64,000 bases of DNA from JAGLWW01 sp964640225. GTDB taxonomy: Archaea; Aenigmatarchaeota; Aenigmatarchaeia; PWEA01; JAGHBM01. Location: positions 124,001 to 188,000 of the forward strand of contig CAZXFI010000001.1 in assembly GCA_964640225.1 (NCBI GenBank). The letters run 5' to 3'. Both the position numbers and the translations under genes were made by a program. The notes under the pieces were generated by a model. That model did no database searches and was not told the DNA's origin. It was given only the letters and a program-made list of their open reading frames with translations. Positions 24,587 to 33,488 of the stretch are shown here, one piece after another (position 1 is the first letter of the stretch; the number at the start of each line of letters is the position of its first letter).

Positions 24587-25646
24587 GAACCTCCATAAGG
24601 TAATATATTGAATAACTTCTAAAAAGTTTATATGACTCTTCCAACCATGAAATGGTTTCCATAAAAATTTTCTTCAACCCGTCCTCCCCAAATTTCTTTT
24701 TAAACTCACTATAATTAACTAAATATTGTGGGAGATACTTATATGCATTCTTTTTAACATACAAAGATTTAGATAGTTTAGCACCAGACCAATCTAGAAT
24801 TAGAGGTGCGTAAACTATTTGAGGTAACTTATAGGCAGGTATTCCTAAAAGTGATGCTGACCTATAAAGTAGCTGTTCCTGATAGTAACCTGAAAAATCA
24901 CTTCCAGTTACCCTTATCCACTCAAAAGATTTTTTTGAATTTTGATTATCTTTACTATAAACAATAGCTCTTATAAGATTTCTCAAAGGAGTATTATATT
25001 CAAACCTCTCTGAATTCTTGTCGAAAAAAGTTTCAAAAAAACCATGCTTAGGACAATAAGATCTTATTTTATTCTCAAAATATTTGTTTTTAATTCCTCT
25101 TTTATCTGTTAAACCACACTTCGGACAAGCTACTCTCATTCTTAGTAAACCAGTTTGGGGTTGAAGGATCGGGCCAATAGTTTCTCTATGTTTAACTATA
25201 TTTTTTAAAATCCCAGGTATCTCTGATTGAGAATTAAATTTACTTTGTCTTCTAATAGAATAATCAATTCCGGTAAAACCTTTTAACAGCTTTAATAACT
25301 CAAAGTATTCTTCAAGATAAATATCTACAACTTTATCTCCTCTTAGACTAACTTGATAATACATTCCGTTAACTTTCTTTAATTTGGAGGGAGCCGTGTC
25401 TACAATCTCAAAAAATATTTCAGGTTCAATTTTTGTATCTTCTAAAAATTTCTTTCCTAGAGCGTATGCTAAGCAAAACACTATTAAAGTCCCGAAGTGA
25501 GGGGAAGAATTTGGTTGAGCACCTATACTTATTCTTACTCTTTTTTTAGAAATATTTTTAGCTAAATACTTTACATAATCTTTCTTAAAAACATATGAAC
25601 CTGCACCAAGAGGATGATGAACTACTCCGTCATGTAATATTTTTTT
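24573..25646 (-). CDS. Class I aminoacyl-tRNA synthetase-like protein, start unclear
   Basis: The readable frame from 25646 holds a class I synthetase core: QPNSSPHFGTL (HIGH motif) near residue 50, a zinc-ribbon-like CPKCG...YCPKHG segment, VTGSDFSGYYQEQLLYR, and LDWSGAKLSKSLYV (KMSKS motif). The fold resembles class I LysRS and similar enzymes but I cannot assign an amino acid. A stop precedes an A9 run at the 5' end and no ATG, GTG or TTG lies upstream of the HIGH motif; the first GTG (25481) would delete it. So the gene either has a rare start, or a frameshift in the A9 tract, or is decaying. Confidence 0.6.
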   Translation of the reverse strand, partial: KKILHDGVVHHPLGAGSYVFKKDYVKYLAKNISKKRVRISIGAQPNSSPHFGTLIVFCLAYALGKKFLEDTKIEPEIFFEIVDTAPSKLKKVNGMYYQVSLRGDKVVDIYLEEYFELLKLLKGFTGIDYSIRRQSKFNSQSEIPGILKNIVKHRETIGPILQPQTGLLRMRVACPKCGLTDKRGIKNKYFENKIRSYCPKHGFFETFFDKNSERFEYNTPLRNLIRAIVYSKDNQNSKKSFEWIRVTGSDFSGYYQEQLLYRSASLLGIPAYKLPQIVYAPLILDWSGAKLSKSLYVKKNAYKYLPQYLVNYSEFKKKFGEDGLKKIFMETISWLEESYKLFRSYSIYYLMEVLEND

Positions 25647-25746
25647 TTAATTTTTTACCTTTGTTCTCTGACACAATAATTATATAAAAAATTAAACTTA
25701 TAAAATTAAAAATTACTACATTACCTTTCTAAAGTAAAGAATTTGT

Positions 25747-26874
25747 TTAATCCTTCAGCACGAACTTGTCCAGCTTCTTCCTTGCCTTCTCCCTCTTTTC
25801 CTGGTGGCCCTTAAGGAAGGCGTTTATCCTTTCCGTGAGCTCCTTCTTGCAGTCCCCGCAAACCCTTTTGCCTGACCTGCACTCTTTCCGTATCTCTTCA
25901 AGCTTTTCATCGTCCTGCTCAAAAAAGAAGTAGAAATACTTGTAAATGGAGCAAACCTCGTAGTTGCCTCCCTTTTCCTTCTGCTCCTTGAGGCTTCCCC
26001 TGCCTCCCGTGAAGGCGTTCCACACCTTGCTTTTCACGACATCGGGCTTGTCCGTGGTGAAAATGCAGGAGCCGGGCTCCGAGGCCGACATCTTACCTTC
26101 CCCGGAAAGGCTTGGTATGAACTTGGAGTGTATTATTGAGGGCTTGTAGTACCCGAGCTTCGGCAGGACATCCCTGGCCACCCTGAAGTGCGGGTCCTGG
26201 TCTATTGCTAGCGGTATTAAACAGGGCACGTTTTTGCCTTTCTTAACAGAGGGTAGGAAAGCGGGAACCGCCTGCATGCTGGTGAAGAATATCTGTCCCA
26301 CGTTTGACTCGTTTTTGAAGCCAAATACAGCCTTGGCCGTGGAAAAGGTTATTTTCTTGGCCACGCGAACAGCCTGTGGGTATAGCTCCCCGCAGTAGTC
26401 CATATCGGAAAATATGAAAGTCTTCCCCTCTTTGAAGCCCAGAGCTATCAGGTCCAGGGCGTTCTCGTAAGCAAACCTATTGGCCTCTTCCGGCTCCAGC
26501 TTGTCGTTGAACAGGAACTTCTCGTCGTCCGTAAGCTGGAACCACAGCTCCGTGTCAAACTTGTCCTGAAGCCATTTTGTGAAAATCCAGGGCATTAGAT
26601 GGCCCAGATGCGTGTGCCCGGAAGGCCCGCGGCCAGTGTAAAGGTAGAATTCCTTTCCCTTCTCGTGCTGGTCAAGAATCCAGTCAAAATCCCTGTGGCA
26701 GAAGAAAATACCCCTTCTCAGGAAAGGGTGAAGTTCGCCTGTGTGCTTTTCAAGCCTCTGAAGAAGCTTCTTTGAAATGGGTTTGGTGCCAAACTCCTTT
26801 ATAAGCCTGTCATAATCCAGCTTCCCCGAGACTTTCCACGGGGTGACTTTCATTTTGCTAGCTTCCGTGCTCAT
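25747..26874 (-). CDS. trpS: Tryptophanyl-tRNA synthetase
   Basis: The 375-residue enzyme is of the archaeal/eukaryotic type: GRGPSGHTHLGHLMPW (HIGH motif), IQ-equivalent LIPLAIDQDPHFR, and GEGKMSASEPGS (KMSKS motif). The C-terminal part has CSIYKYFYFFFEQDD and a CGDCKKEL segment. It charges tRNA-Trp for translation. The sequence context CTTATG with no Shine-Dalgarno suggests a leaderless message. Base composition returns to the genome average here, marking the end of the A+T-rich stretch. Confidence 0.95.
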   Translation of the reverse strand: MSTEASKMKVTPWKVSGKLDYDRLIKEFGTKPISKKLLQRLEKHTGELHPFLRRGIFFCHRDFDWILDQHEKGKEFYLYTGRGPSGHTHLGHLMPWIFTKWLQDKFDTELWFQLTDDEKFLFNDKLEPEEANRFAYENALDLIALGFKEGKTFIFSDMDYCGELYPQAVRVAKKITFSTAKAVFGFKNESNVGQIFFTSMQAVPAFLPSVKKGKNVPCLIPLAIDQDPHFRVARDVLPKLGYYKPSIIHSKFIPSLSGEGKMSASEPGSCIFTTDKPDVVKSKVWNAFTGGRGSLKEQKEKGGNYEVCSIYKYFYFFFEQDDEKLEEIRKECRSGKRVCGDCKKELTERINAFLKGHQEKREKARKKLDKFVLKD

Positions 26875-26934
26875 AAGAAAAATAAGGTGAGAAGAAAATA
26901 TAAAACGTTATCTGGAGTCACATCCTGAATAAAT

Positions 26935-27792
26935 TCAATGTTGGTCTATTTTTTTAATTTCTTCTTTACTCATTTCATAGAATTTGTTTTTAAATCTTTC
27001 AAGCCTCTCGTCTTCAAATTCAAAGCTATCCAATTCATCCAGATAATCGTTTGCCATTTTTTTCGCATATCCCTTTATATCCTTTCCCTTCTGTTTTAGT
27101 ATCGTAAGGGGCGTAGATGTTCCATTCTTCATGTCGTCCTTTATATCATCCATATCTTTCCTGATTGTACCTATTGCCCTGTTTTTCCTTCCAACCTCAA
27201 CTATGTCTTTGCTCTCCTTTCTCTTCATGTCATAACCCAGGTCAATAAGAGGCAACGTGACAAACGGGTCCATTACTATTGACCTTGTGTCATAAAATTT
27301 TTTGGAGTAGCTAAGAATTTCCTCATCGTTTTTCGCTGTAGTGAGTTTGTGGGACAAGTCAACTTCGGTGCCCCCTATAGTAACCATTTTATCATAGAAA
27401 TATTTTCCAATTACATCTCTCTGTTTATCGGACAATTTAAGGTATTTCCCCATTCCCAGTCCAATAGAACAAACTAGAGTTGACATAAAGCCAAATCTGT
27501 TTAACTTACTTAGTTCTTCGTCCAAAAGCTCGTCTATACTCCCAACCATTGAATCGACGACCACAGAAGTCTTTGCAACAGAATCAGGGTACTCGTTTCC
27601 CATGGCTTTTCTGACGTCATCGGTTCTGGATGTCTTTTCACCGTTATTCCATCTATACCAAATGTCTCCGGCAATATCGTAAGTTTTATAAACAGTATCA
27701 ATAGAGTCTTCAACACCCAAGTTTTTGGTTATTTTCAAGGCGCCGGTTCTGTCATCCAAAACTTCTTTATAAATTTGCTGCGAGTTTTTCAT
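26935..27792 (-). CDS. Hypothetical all-helical protein, weakly prenyl synthase-like
   Basis: The 285-residue protein is predicted mostly helical and soluble, with no signal peptide. It has an acidic VVDSMVGSIDELLDEE segment and a later IRKDMDDIKDDMKNG near residue 220, loosely recalling the second Asp-rich motif of polyprenyl synthases, and it faces a UbiA prenyltransferase gene. The first DDxxD motif is not convincing. I do not assign a function. Confidence 0.6.
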   Translation of the reverse strand: MKNSQQIYKEVLDDRTGALKITKNLGVEDSIDTVYKTYDIAGDIWYRWNNGEKTSRTDDVRKAMGNEYPDSVAKTSVVVDSMVGSIDELLDEELSKLNRFGFMSTLVCSIGLGMGKYLKLSDKQRDVIGKYFYDKMVTIGGTEVDLSHKLTTAKNDEEILSYSKKFYDTRSIVMDPFVTLPLIDLGYDMKRKESKDIVEVGRKNRAIGTIRKDMDDIKDDMKNGTSTPLTILKQKGKDIKGYAKKMANDYLDELDSFEFEDERLERFKNKFYEMSKEEIKKIDQH

Positions 27793-27954
27793 ATAAAACT
27801 ATAGGTTGTGAAACTATTTAAAATCATACTATTTTTACTACTGTTTAGTTATTTTTTTACTTACTTTTGAAATATTCACAAATACACGACTTTTGTCGTA
27901 GAAAGCCATTTTTAGACTATAAAATTTATATCATAATCTCTTAATTATCAAGGT

Positions 27955-28839
27955 ATGGAAAGGTTCTTCTCTAATATTATGAGGAAATATGGAACCAGAC
28001 TAACTTTTTTAGAAATAACGAGGCCTTGGAATGCAGTTGCTCCGGGGCTTTTAGGATTTTTGGGTTATTTGCTTGGCGGGGGGAACAATCCTTTTGAAAT
28101 TGCAATGATTTTCTCTTTGTTTTTTTTCGCTTACATGGCGGCATCAACCGTGAATGACATATATGATGAATTTATAGACAAAATAAACATGCCTTACCGC
28201 CCGCTACAAGAAGGTAGAATCAAAAGAAAATCCGCATTCAACTTGTCGTTGGCACTTCATATAATAACCCTTATCATGGGATTTACCTTGGGGTGGAGGG
28301 CTTTTTTATTGTCTATATTGGTTCTTTTACTTAGTTTCATATATTCGGCGCCTCCCATTGCTTTCAGCAGAAGGGGTGTTGCCAGCCAGATAGAACTTTC
28401 AATAACCATGTGTTTTATACCTTTATTGACCGGTGTAATACTTTCGCTGAATAGCTTTCTTGTACCGCTAAATGTTTTATTTTTCATAGCTTCTTTGACT
28501 TCAATTTTTGTTTTTATTTTTATAATAAAGGATTTTAAGGATGTATTCGGGGATAAAACATATAATAAAAAAACACTATTATTGCAGATAGGGAAGAAAA
28601 AAACGAAAATAATTTCCTTAACTGGAAGCTTTATAAGTTTTATTTTAATCTTATATTTCTTTTACGAAATTTTTACGTTTAGCTTTATACAATCCTTAAT
28701 TCTTCTTGTGATATTATCAGGCATACTATATCAAGAAATTAACGTGGAAAAGGACCCTGAGAAAACCTTTGGCTTGGCAAGGTTATTTGTAATGTTGATG
28801 CTACTCTCTCTTATGGCCACTCCATTGGGATTTTTCTAA
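27955..28839 (+). CDS. UbiA-family prenyltransferase
   Basis: The 294-residue membrane protein has about eight helices and the UbiA signature NDIYDEFIDKINMPYRPL (residues about 66-83). A second acidic loop (FIIKDFKDVFGD) lies near residue 195. In archaea such enzymes make digeranylgeranylglyceryl phosphate for membrane lipids; other family members prenylate quinones or sugars. Isoprenoid genes idi and prenyl diphosphate synthase lie 4-6 kb away, supporting the lipid role. It may be leaderless, with TATA-like TATAAAATTTATA upstream. Confidence 0.85.
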   Translation: MERFFSNIMRKYGTRLTFLEITRPWNAVAPGLLGFLGYLLGGGNNPFEIAMIFSLFFFAYMAASTVNDIYDEFIDKINMPYRPLQEGRIKRKSAFNLSLALHIITLIMGFTLGWRAFLLSILVLLLSFIYSAPPIAFSRRGVASQIELSITMCFIPLLTGVILSLNSFLVPLNVLFFIASLTSIFVFIFIIKDFKDVFGDKTYNKKTLLLQIGKKKTKIISLTGSFISFILILYFFYEIFTFSFIQSLILLVILSGILYQEINVEKDPEKTFGLARLFVMLMLLSLMATPLGFF

Positions 28840-28840
28840 A

Positions 28841-29491
28841 TCATTCAGGATATTTCAAATATTTTTTAGGGTTGTCACCATAATCCTTTATTATTTTTAC
28901 CTGTTTTTCTTTCAGTTTTTCCAAATCAAACAACTGCTCTTCCGTGATTTTGCTAAATTGCGGGTCTTCTCTAAGAATTTTGTTAGAAACGTTCATGAAA
29001 AGGCAGTGGTTTCCGTTTTGTGCGGTGCATTCCAGTTCAATGCCATTCATTAGAACTTCATGAAGCGCTGTACCCCCTCCGGCATTCATTCCCCTTACAA
29101 AATGGCAGACTCTAACCTTAGACGGGTAATAGAGCTTTGCAAGAGGGTTTTCTATATTCTTGAATTTAGAGAATTTCTTCTGTTTGAAACCCAGGGTCTT
29201 ATAGTCACCGTAACCTATCATCTCGGCAACATCCATTATCAGCTTATAGGTTTCTTCAAATTTTTTCAATTTCAAATCTTTCATATAATCCTTTGTGAAA
29301 CAAAAACCTTCGTGCCACCCGTACATATAAACCCTTAGAATGCCATTTATGCCTTCCTTTAAGGCATCATCTGTAATGTCTTTCATTGTATGCATGGATA
29401 TTATAGTTACGTTTTCCCTGGCGAATTTTATTTCACCCAATTCAAACTTCAGTTTACCTGACAGCAAAAGTTTGGTTAAAAAACCGTACAT
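28841..29491 (-). CDS. V4R domain protein
   Basis: The 216-residue protein ends in a V4R (4-vinyl reductase-like) ligand-binding domain: VCHFVRGMNAGGGTALHEVL and ELECTAQNGNHCLFM, with the paired cysteines of this family. V4R domains sense small hydrocarbons or metals and often sit beside regulators. The N-terminal half (MYGFLTKLLLSGKLKFELGEI) looks like the usual lead-in. It lies 5 nt downstream of a KaiC-like ATPase, suggesting a sensor paired with that ATPase. Confidence 0.75.
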   Translation of the reverse strand: MYGFLTKLLLSGKLKFELGEIKFARENVTIISMHTMKDITDDALKEGINGILRVYMYGWHEGFCFTKDYMKDLKLKKFEETYKLIMDVAEMIGYGDYKTLGFKQKKFSKFKNIENPLAKLYYPSKVRVCHFVRGMNAGGGTALHEVLMNGIELECTAQNGNHCLFMNVSNKILREDPQFSKITEEQLFDLEKLKEKQVKIIKDYGDNPKKYLKYPE

Positions 29492-29496
29492 TTACC

Positions 29497-30210
29497 TCAC
29501 TTCATTAAAACTGACATGCCCTCTTTCCCTAGTTTAAGACCTTTATCAGTAAACAAAAGTGGATAAAATTCTTTGTTTATTTTTGTTCTTCTCATCTTGC
29601 GAATCTGGAGATGGCTTCCTTCCTGCCCTCCTATTCCCGTGTAATGCAGGCAGACCACGCCGTCAACCACGAACTCCTCCACGCCGAACCTGGAAATGCC
29701 GTTATTCTCGGGGGCCTCGGCCGTGAGCAGGGACGTGGCACCGCTGGCCTTGAGGGCGTTTATCAGCTTGTAGAGCTCCCTCCTTATCTCGTGCGGATCC
29801 TTGAAGTACAGGCCCAGAAGCGAGGTGGAGTCTATGACTACCCGGCTTATCCCGGCCTGCCTTATCTCGTTCTCCAGGCGCGTGGTTATGTCGGTGGCCT
29901 GGAACGGGTCCTTGAAAGTGATTATGAGCTTGTTTTTTTCCTCGTATTCCTCCAGGTTCCAGCCAAAGACCTTGGCATCCGCCTTTATCTCCTCGGGCAG
30001 TTCCTCAAAAGTAATGTACATGCATTTTTCCCCGTTCTGCAGGCCCTCCCAGAGGAACTGGCAGCAGAAAATAGTCTTGCCAGTGCCGGTGGAACCCGTG
30101 ATGAGAACTGAGCTTCCCTTGACGAAACCTCCCTCTATGAGGCCGTCAAGCCCCGGTACGCCTGTCTTCACCCTATCTGAGGAGGGTGTCACTTTTCTGG
30201 GCTTCTGCAT
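29497..30210 (-). CDS. KaiC-like RecA-family ATPase
   Basis: The 237-residue single-domain KaiC homolog has VKTGVPGLDGLIEGGFVKGS, Walker A GSTGTGKT, and Walker B SRVVIDSTSLLGLY. It is a close paralog of the protein at 32030-32740: both share TFEE(L/I)PEEIK, DPFQ(A/T)TDITTRLENEI and the same AAATAAGTAAC sequence before the ATG. It is followed by the V4R gene. Such ATPases act as signalling switches in archaea; the target is unknown. Confidence 0.85.
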   Translation of the reverse strand: MQKPRKVTPSSDRVKTGVPGLDGLIEGGFVKGSSVLITGSTGTGKTIFCCQFLWEGLQNGEKCMYITFEELPEEIKADAKVFGWNLEEYEEKNKLIITFKDPFQATDITTRLENEIRQAGISRVVIDSTSLLGLYFKDPHEIRRELYKLINALKASGATSLLTAEAPENNGISRFGVEEFVVDGVVCLHYTGIGGQEGSHLQIRKMRRTKINKEFYPLLFTDKGLKLGKEGMSVLMK

Positions 30211-30283
30211 GTTACTTATTTCGTGTCCCTTCTTTAAATATTTGATAAAGTTGTTTTATAAAAACCGGAGAGAAAAAATAAGT

Positions 30284-31306
30284 ATGAAGCTTGCCCTGGC
30301 ACTGGTTTTTATACTTGTTCTTGCCGGCCCGGCCCTGGCCCAGACCATGGAGGAGTACATGGAGGGCGAGGAGGTGGAGAGCAGCTACAACATACAGACT
30401 GTTGTCACCAGGGAGAACGCCTACATAATACTTGTCACGGAGAAGCCCGGGAGCTGCGAGTACGGACTTGAGGAGTTTGATTTCGGGGAGGGAACAAATT
30501 TTGAGGAGATAAACGGCACGCTCCACAGGGCAAAGATAGGTATGGAGGAGGGGAAAAGCTACACCTTCAAGATAAAGTGCCGGGTTGAGGGAAACACGGC
30601 AGAGGAAAACATAATATTTTCCGTGTCCCACATATCCTTCTTCCTGCTGGAAAAACTTGAAGGGCTGAGGCTGGACCTGAGGGATTTCAGGCTGGAAACC
30701 GTGGAATACGCGAAAAAGGTTAACGTGGACAGCCTAAACGCAAGGTTGGTGGAGCTGGAAGAGACAATAAAGGAGGCAGAGAAGTCCATAACCGCGAATG
30801 ACATAGACGAGCTGAGGCAGGACATATCGGAAGGCCTGAGGAAAAAAGACGAGATAGAGGGCCTGCTGGCCGTGAAGTCCCTCCAGGTATCCATCCTGGA
30901 AAGCTCCAAGTACATCGTAATCCTGATAATAGTTGTTTTCCTCATCCTCTACTTTGTCACAAGCCTTGTAGTTCCCTACTTCAGCCTGGAAAACAACATA
31001 AAGAGCCTGGAGAGAAAGGAAAAGGACATGACCAGGCTCAGGCAGAACACCGAGACGCTCTATTTCCGCAGGAAGATAGACGAGGACACTTTCAACAAGA
31101 TGGTCGTGAAGGAGCAGGAGGAAGTGATGAGACTCAGGGCAAAGATAGCCAACATGAAGGACAGGAAAAAGACTCTCATGAAGGAGGCGTTCAGCGTGCA
31201 GAACGCCATAGACTGGTCTCTTAAGGAGAAAATACACCTGAGGGACTGGCTAAGGAAAAAATGGGAAAGAATAAAAGGCATGAAGTACAAAATAAATAAC
31301 AAGTAA
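30284..31306 (+). CDS. Secreted/membrane coiled-coil protein
   Basis: The start is an ATG at 30284 with a clear signal peptide (MKLALALVFILVLAGPALAQ); the longer open frame upstream is antisense to the KaiC-like gene. The 340-residue product has an extracellular beta domain with Cys pairs (GSCEYG, KCRVEG), a coiled coil (about 135-205), one transmembrane helix (YIVILIIVVFLILYFVTSLV), and a long basic cytoplasmic coiled coil to the end. A TATA box TTTTATAAAA lies about 30 nt upstream. It is followed 13 nt later by a KaiC-like ATPase, a likely cytoplasmic partner. Confidence 0.75.
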   Translation: MKLALALVFILVLAGPALAQTMEEYMEGEEVESSYNIQTVVTRENAYIILVTEKPGSCEYGLEEFDFGEGTNFEEINGTLHRAKIGMEEGKSYTFKIKCRVEGNTAEENIIFSVSHISFFLLEKLEGLRLDLRDFRLETVEYAKKVNVDSLNARLVELEETIKEAEKSITANDIDELRQDISEGLRKKDEIEGLLAVKSLQVSILESSKYIVILIIVVFLILYFVTSLVVPYFSLENNIKSLERKEKDMTRLRQNTETLYFRRKIDEDTFNKMVVKEQEEVMRLRAKIANMKDRKKTLMKEAFSVQNAIDWSLKEKIHLRDWLRKKWERIKGMKYKINNK

Positions 31307-31319
31307 GGAGGTATGGAAA

Positions 31320-32033
31320 ATGAGGATAAACACAGGCTTGATAAACTTTGACGACAAGATGGAAGGAGGATTTGTTGAGGGAAGCGTGAACCTTATAGTG
31401 GGCAAGACAGGCACGGGAAAAACCACTTTTTGCTGCTCTTTCATGTACAGGGGCGCCAAGTCAAACGAGCCCGTGGTTTACCTTACGACCGAGGAAAGGG
31501 TGGAGGACATAAAGAAGGATATAGACTCCATGTTCAAGTGGGACATAGACTTACTTGAAAAAAGCGGTATGATAAATTTCCTTTCCATAAAGCCCATGGT
31601 GCCCTCGGTGGACATAGAGCACACCAACAGGCTGGCCAAGTCCTACGTGTCCGAGCTTCTCAGGAAAATAACCGATTCGCTGGAGAAAACCAAAGCCAAG
31701 CGGCTTGTCATAGATTCCGTGTCCATAATACAGCTGTTCATAAACGACCAGTACCTTTCCCGGGTTATACTTGCCTCACTTATGGACAAGCTGAGGGAGA
31801 TGGGCGTGACCACGGTTATTTCGGGGACCATAACCGAGTCCGAGGGAGGGATAGTCGGGGCGGAACTCCTGGAGTCCACTGTGGACTCGGTGATAAAGCT
31901 GGATTTCGTTCCGGTCTCGGAGGACTACAAGAGGACTGTGACAATAAGGAAGATGAGAAGAACCAACCACAGCACGCTTATTTACCCGTTTGAGATAACT
32001 CCGAAAGGAATGAAGGTAATAAACGTTGACTAG
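31320..32033 (+). CDS. KaiC-like RecA-family ATPase
   Basis: The 237-residue protein has Walker A GKTGTGKT and Walker B RLVIDSVSII, but is more divergent than the other two paralogs here. The usual PGLD lead-in is replaced by LINFDDKMEGGFVEGSV. A TRHNST-like basic segment near the end (TIRKMRRTNHSTLIYPFEI) matches the KaiC C-terminal strand. It is cotranscribed with the membrane coiled-coil gene. Its last 4 nt overlap the tail of the convergent paralog at 32030. Confidence 0.85.
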   Translation: MRINTGLINFDDKMEGGFVEGSVNLIVGKTGTGKTTFCCSFMYRGAKSNEPVVYLTTEERVEDIKKDIDSMFKWDIDLLEKSGMINFLSIKPMVPSVDIEHTNRLAKSYVSELLRKITDSLEKTKAKRLVIDSVSIIQLFINDQYLSRVILASLMDKLREMGVTTVISGTITESEGGIVGAELLESTVDSVIKLDFVPVSEDYKRTVTIRKMRRTNHSTLIYPFEITPKGMKVINVD

Positions 32034-32740
32034 ATTTCTGACTTGTGTATTACCAGGCCCCTGTCAGCGATTTCAAAGGGATGAGTATTCGTCGAGTGCT
32101 TCGTGTTTCTCATTTTTCTCACCTGCATTGACCTGAAGCCGCTTTCTCCTATTCCGGTGAAGAAGAGTATTATTGAGGCGTCGGCCACGTACTCCTCCAC
32201 GCCGAACCTGGGCGCAAATTCCAGGTCTTCCTTGGTTTCGGAGGTAAGCACGGAAGTGGCGTTCGTGGCCTTCAGGGCGCATATAAGCTTGTAGAGCTCG
32301 CGCCTTATGTCATGCGACTCCTTGAAGTAAAGCCCGAGAAGGGAAACCGAGTCCACCACCACGCGTGTTATTTTCTGCCGGATTATCTCGTTCTCCAGGC
32401 GCGTGGTTATGTCCGTGGTCTGGAACGGGTCCTTGTGTGTTATTATGAGCTTGCCTTTTTTCTCGTATTTTTCAAAGTCCCAGCCAAAGGCCAGGGCATC
32501 GTGCTTTATCTCCTCCGGTATCTCCTCAAAGGTTATGTACATGCAGTTCTCTCCCTTCTGGAGACCCTCCCAGATGAACTGGCAGGAGAAAATGGTCTTG
32601 CCCGCCCCGGCGGGGCCGGTAACAAGAATAGTGTGGCCCTTCAGGAACCCCCCGCCCAGAAGGCTGTCCAGCCCGGGTATCCCTGTCTTTATCCTTTCCG
32701 AGTACATCTTTCTGGAATTTTTCCGGGGAGCATTTGCCAT
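32030..32740 (-). CDS. KaiC-like RecA-family ATPase
   Basis: The 236-residue protein (start ATG at 32740, chosen because the upstream context matches its paralog at 29497) has GIPGLDSLLGGGFLKGHTIL, Walker A GPAGAGKT and Walker B TRVVVDSVSLLGLY. It is one of two near-duplicates in this cluster. No cotranscribed partner is seen. The role is presumably signalling or assembly control, as for other single KaiC domains in archaea. Confidence 0.85.
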   Translation of the reverse strand: MANAPRKNSRKMYSERIKTGIPGLDSLLGGGFLKGHTILVTGPAGAGKTIFSCQFIWEGLQKGENCMYITFEEIPEEIKHDALAFGWDFEKYEKKGKLIITHKDPFQTTDITTRLENEIIRQKITRVVVDSVSLLGLYFKESHDIRRELYKLICALKATNATSVLTSETKEDLEFAPRFGVEEYVADASIILFFTGIGESGFRSMQVRKMRNTKHSTNTHPFEIADRGLVIHKSEI

Positions 32741-32774
32741 GTTACTTATTTGCAATCAATAACTTAAAAAACTA

Positions 32775-33284
32775 TCATAACTCCAGTTCCGGCCTTTCAA
32801 GAATTATCCTGAACCACGGGGTATACTTTTCCGGGTTCTCTTCCACATCCTTCCTCAGTTCTTCCGGGCTTATCCACATGTAGTCCCCAATCTCCTCTGG
32901 GTTGGGGTCCGGCTTTCCGTCATAAGTTCCCACGAAAACATGGTCAAACTCCCACTCCGTGAGCCCGTTGTCAAATCCGGCCCTGTATATGAAGGTGAAA
33001 AGCTCCTTAAATTCCGTGTCAAAGCCGAACTCCTCTTTCAGCCTCCTGTGAGCGGCCTCCCCCGTAACCTCGCCAGGCCTCGGGTGGCTGCAACAGGTGT
33101 TGGTCCACAAGCCCCCGCAGTGGTACTTGGAAAGAGCTCTCTGCTGGAGCAGGAGCTCGCCTTTGGAATTGAAAACGAGTATGGAGAAGCACCGGTGGAG
33201 TTTCCCCCCGTTCTGGTGGGCCTTTAGCTTTTCCTCCGCTCCGATTTGGTTATCGTTTTCATCGACAAGTATCACTTGCTCCAT
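32775..33284 (-). CDS. idi: Isopentenyl-diphosphate delta-isomerase, type 1
   Basis: The 169-residue Nudix-fold enzyme interconverts IPP and DMAPP. Seen: the catalytic Cys motif LWTNTCCSHPRPGE, the Nudix helix EAAHRRLKEEFGF, and the catalytic Glu in TEWEFDHVFVG. Length and order match type 1 IDI. Most archaea have the type 2 flavoprotein, so type 1 is notable. It lies just upstream of, and divergent from, the prenyl diphosphate synthase. Confidence 0.92.
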   Translation of the reverse strand: MEQVILVDENDNQIGAEEKLKAHQNGGKLHRCFSILVFNSKGELLLQQRALSKYHCGGLWTNTCCSHPRPGEVTGEAAHRRLKEEFGFDTEFKELFTFIYRAGFDNGLTEWEFDHVFVGTYDGKPDPNPEEIGDYMWISPEELRKDVEENPEKYTPWFRIILERPELEL

Positions 33285-33389
33285 GTATTTTCTTGTGTAC
33301 TTGTATTTAAATTTGTTAAAAGGAAAATACGGGGTTTGTCGTAGTTTTCAAGTATTTAAGCCTTGAAAAAGTTAATATGCAGGTGAAAC

Positions 33390-33488
33390 ATGGTACAAAC
33401 TATTGGAATTGTCGAAGTCACATTTAAATGTAATCCAGCCAAAATCTTTGCATTTGAGGTGATTAATTGTCCGAGATTGATATCATAA
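33390..33488 (+). CDS. Possible small upstream ORF overlapping prenyl synthase start
   Basis: An ATG at 33390, two or three bases after AGGTGAA, opens a 32-codon frame (starting MVQTIGIVEVTFKCNP) that ends 22 nt inside the next gene. The next gene's own Shine-Dalgarno lies within this frame. It may be a translated leader coupling expression, or chance. Confidence 0.3.
   Translation: MVQTIGIVEVTFKCNPAKIFAFEVINCPRLIS

Noticed and set aside
29801..30283. Open frame upstream of the coiled-coil membrane protein
   Set aside because: It is antisense to a KaiC-like gene, and a textbook signal peptide begins at the ATG at 30284.
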